The notes beneath the pieces were generated by a model. It searched no databases. It was not told where the DNA came from and was given only the letters and a program-made list of their open reading frames with translations. From positions 1,321,501-1,385,500 of the forward strand of contig NZ_JAEACT010000002.1 in the NCBI RefSeq assembly GCF_021432385.1: a stretch of DNA of 64,000 bases. Reading direction: 5' to 3'. The stretch is from Clostridium hydrogenum. Lineage in GTDB: Bacteria > Bacillota > Clostridia > Clostridiales > Clostridiaceae. Below, piece after piece: positions 63,933-64,000 of the stretch. The translations under genes and the position numbers were made by a program. How positions within the stretch are numbered: the stretch's first letter is position 1; every line of letters begins with the position of its first letter.

Positions 63933-64000
63933 ATGGAAGATGAATCAAAGGATTTAGATATGGGTATAATTAAGATATCAGATGAAGTAGTAGGAGTAAT
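63933..64000 (+). CDS. Asp23/Gls24 family protein (YqhY), N-terminal part
   Basis: Only 22 codons are inside the window. MEDESKDLDMGIIKISDEVV matches the start of Asp23/Gls24 proteins, where a G.I.IS.EVV motif opens the domain. RBS AAGGGGG. In Bacillus yqhY follows spoIIIA and accBC; here it comes directly after spoIIIAH. Function of YqhY is linked to acetyl-CoA carboxylase control in Bacillus; not testable here. Confidence 0.8.
   Translation, partial: MEDESKDLDMGIIKISDEVVGV

Overview
The window looks like the chromosome of a motile, endospore-forming, low-GC Clostridium-type Firmicute. The evidence is a complete spoIIIA operon, a fused FliR-FlhB export protein, a CBS-DRTGG type Mn pyrophosphatase, an m-DAP type MurE, very AT-rich coding DNA and frequent TTG/GTG starts behind strong ribosome binding sites. 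I do not name a species. I saw no rRNA, tRNA, CRISPR array or prophage.

Layout. (1) 1-12461: flagellar genes, all on +: flgE end, flbD, fliL-O-P-Q, fliR-flhB, flhA, flhF, flhG, a PilZ/YcgR protein, sigma-28, a SwrB-like protein, an overlooked small membrane protein gene, and two basal-body rod genes. motAB, fliM/fliN and che genes are absent from this stretch. (2) 12453-23577: a structured RNA candidate with a strong terminator, the pyrophosphatase (-), a Ca2+-type P-ATPase, a small basic protein (-), a Lon-like protease with a degraded ATP site, YchF (-), then 1.7 kb without genes that is filled with repeats. (3) 23578-38598: division and cell-wall (dcw) cluster from mraZ to divIVA, without murD, murG, ftsA or ftsZ. 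(4) 38942-44175: mtnN, a DksA-type protein, lspA, rluD, then an attenuated pyrR-uraA operon. (5) 44370-49833: a secreted C92-type amidase, a lipoprotein, an IS256-family element sitting in the loop of an older hairpin element, and rqcH (-). (6) 50041-56419: a type IV pilus operon at the position comG has in Bacillus. (7) 56624-64000: Xaa-Pro peptidase, EF-P, spoIIIAA-AH and the start of an Asp23 (yqhY) gene, an order also known from Bacillus.

The outstanding non-coding feature is a set of interspersed intergenic elements. Family A (about 200-250 bp; ten complete or nearly complete copies, one shortened, one half and one solo arm) has arms made of inverted arrays of a 7-nt repeat. Each copy uses one of two unrelated heptamers, (RAGTACA)n or (CACAATK)n, on both arms together, around a multi-hairpin core with compensatory changes. 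Family B is a hairpin of almost constant 96 bp with ends GATAAACCA/TGGTTTATC (or GTGAAACTA/TAGTTTCAC); several copies begin 0-6 nt after a stop codon. Family C is a GTGTAGT-ended inverted repeat. Together they occupy most long intergenic spaces, including the pyrR leader, and they probably act as mobile non-coding elements that supply RNA 3' ends or processing sites.

Several gene starts were moved from the longest possible frame to the codon that has a good ribosome binding site; the reasons are in the entries. All functional calls come from reading motifs and gene order by eye; no database search was possible.
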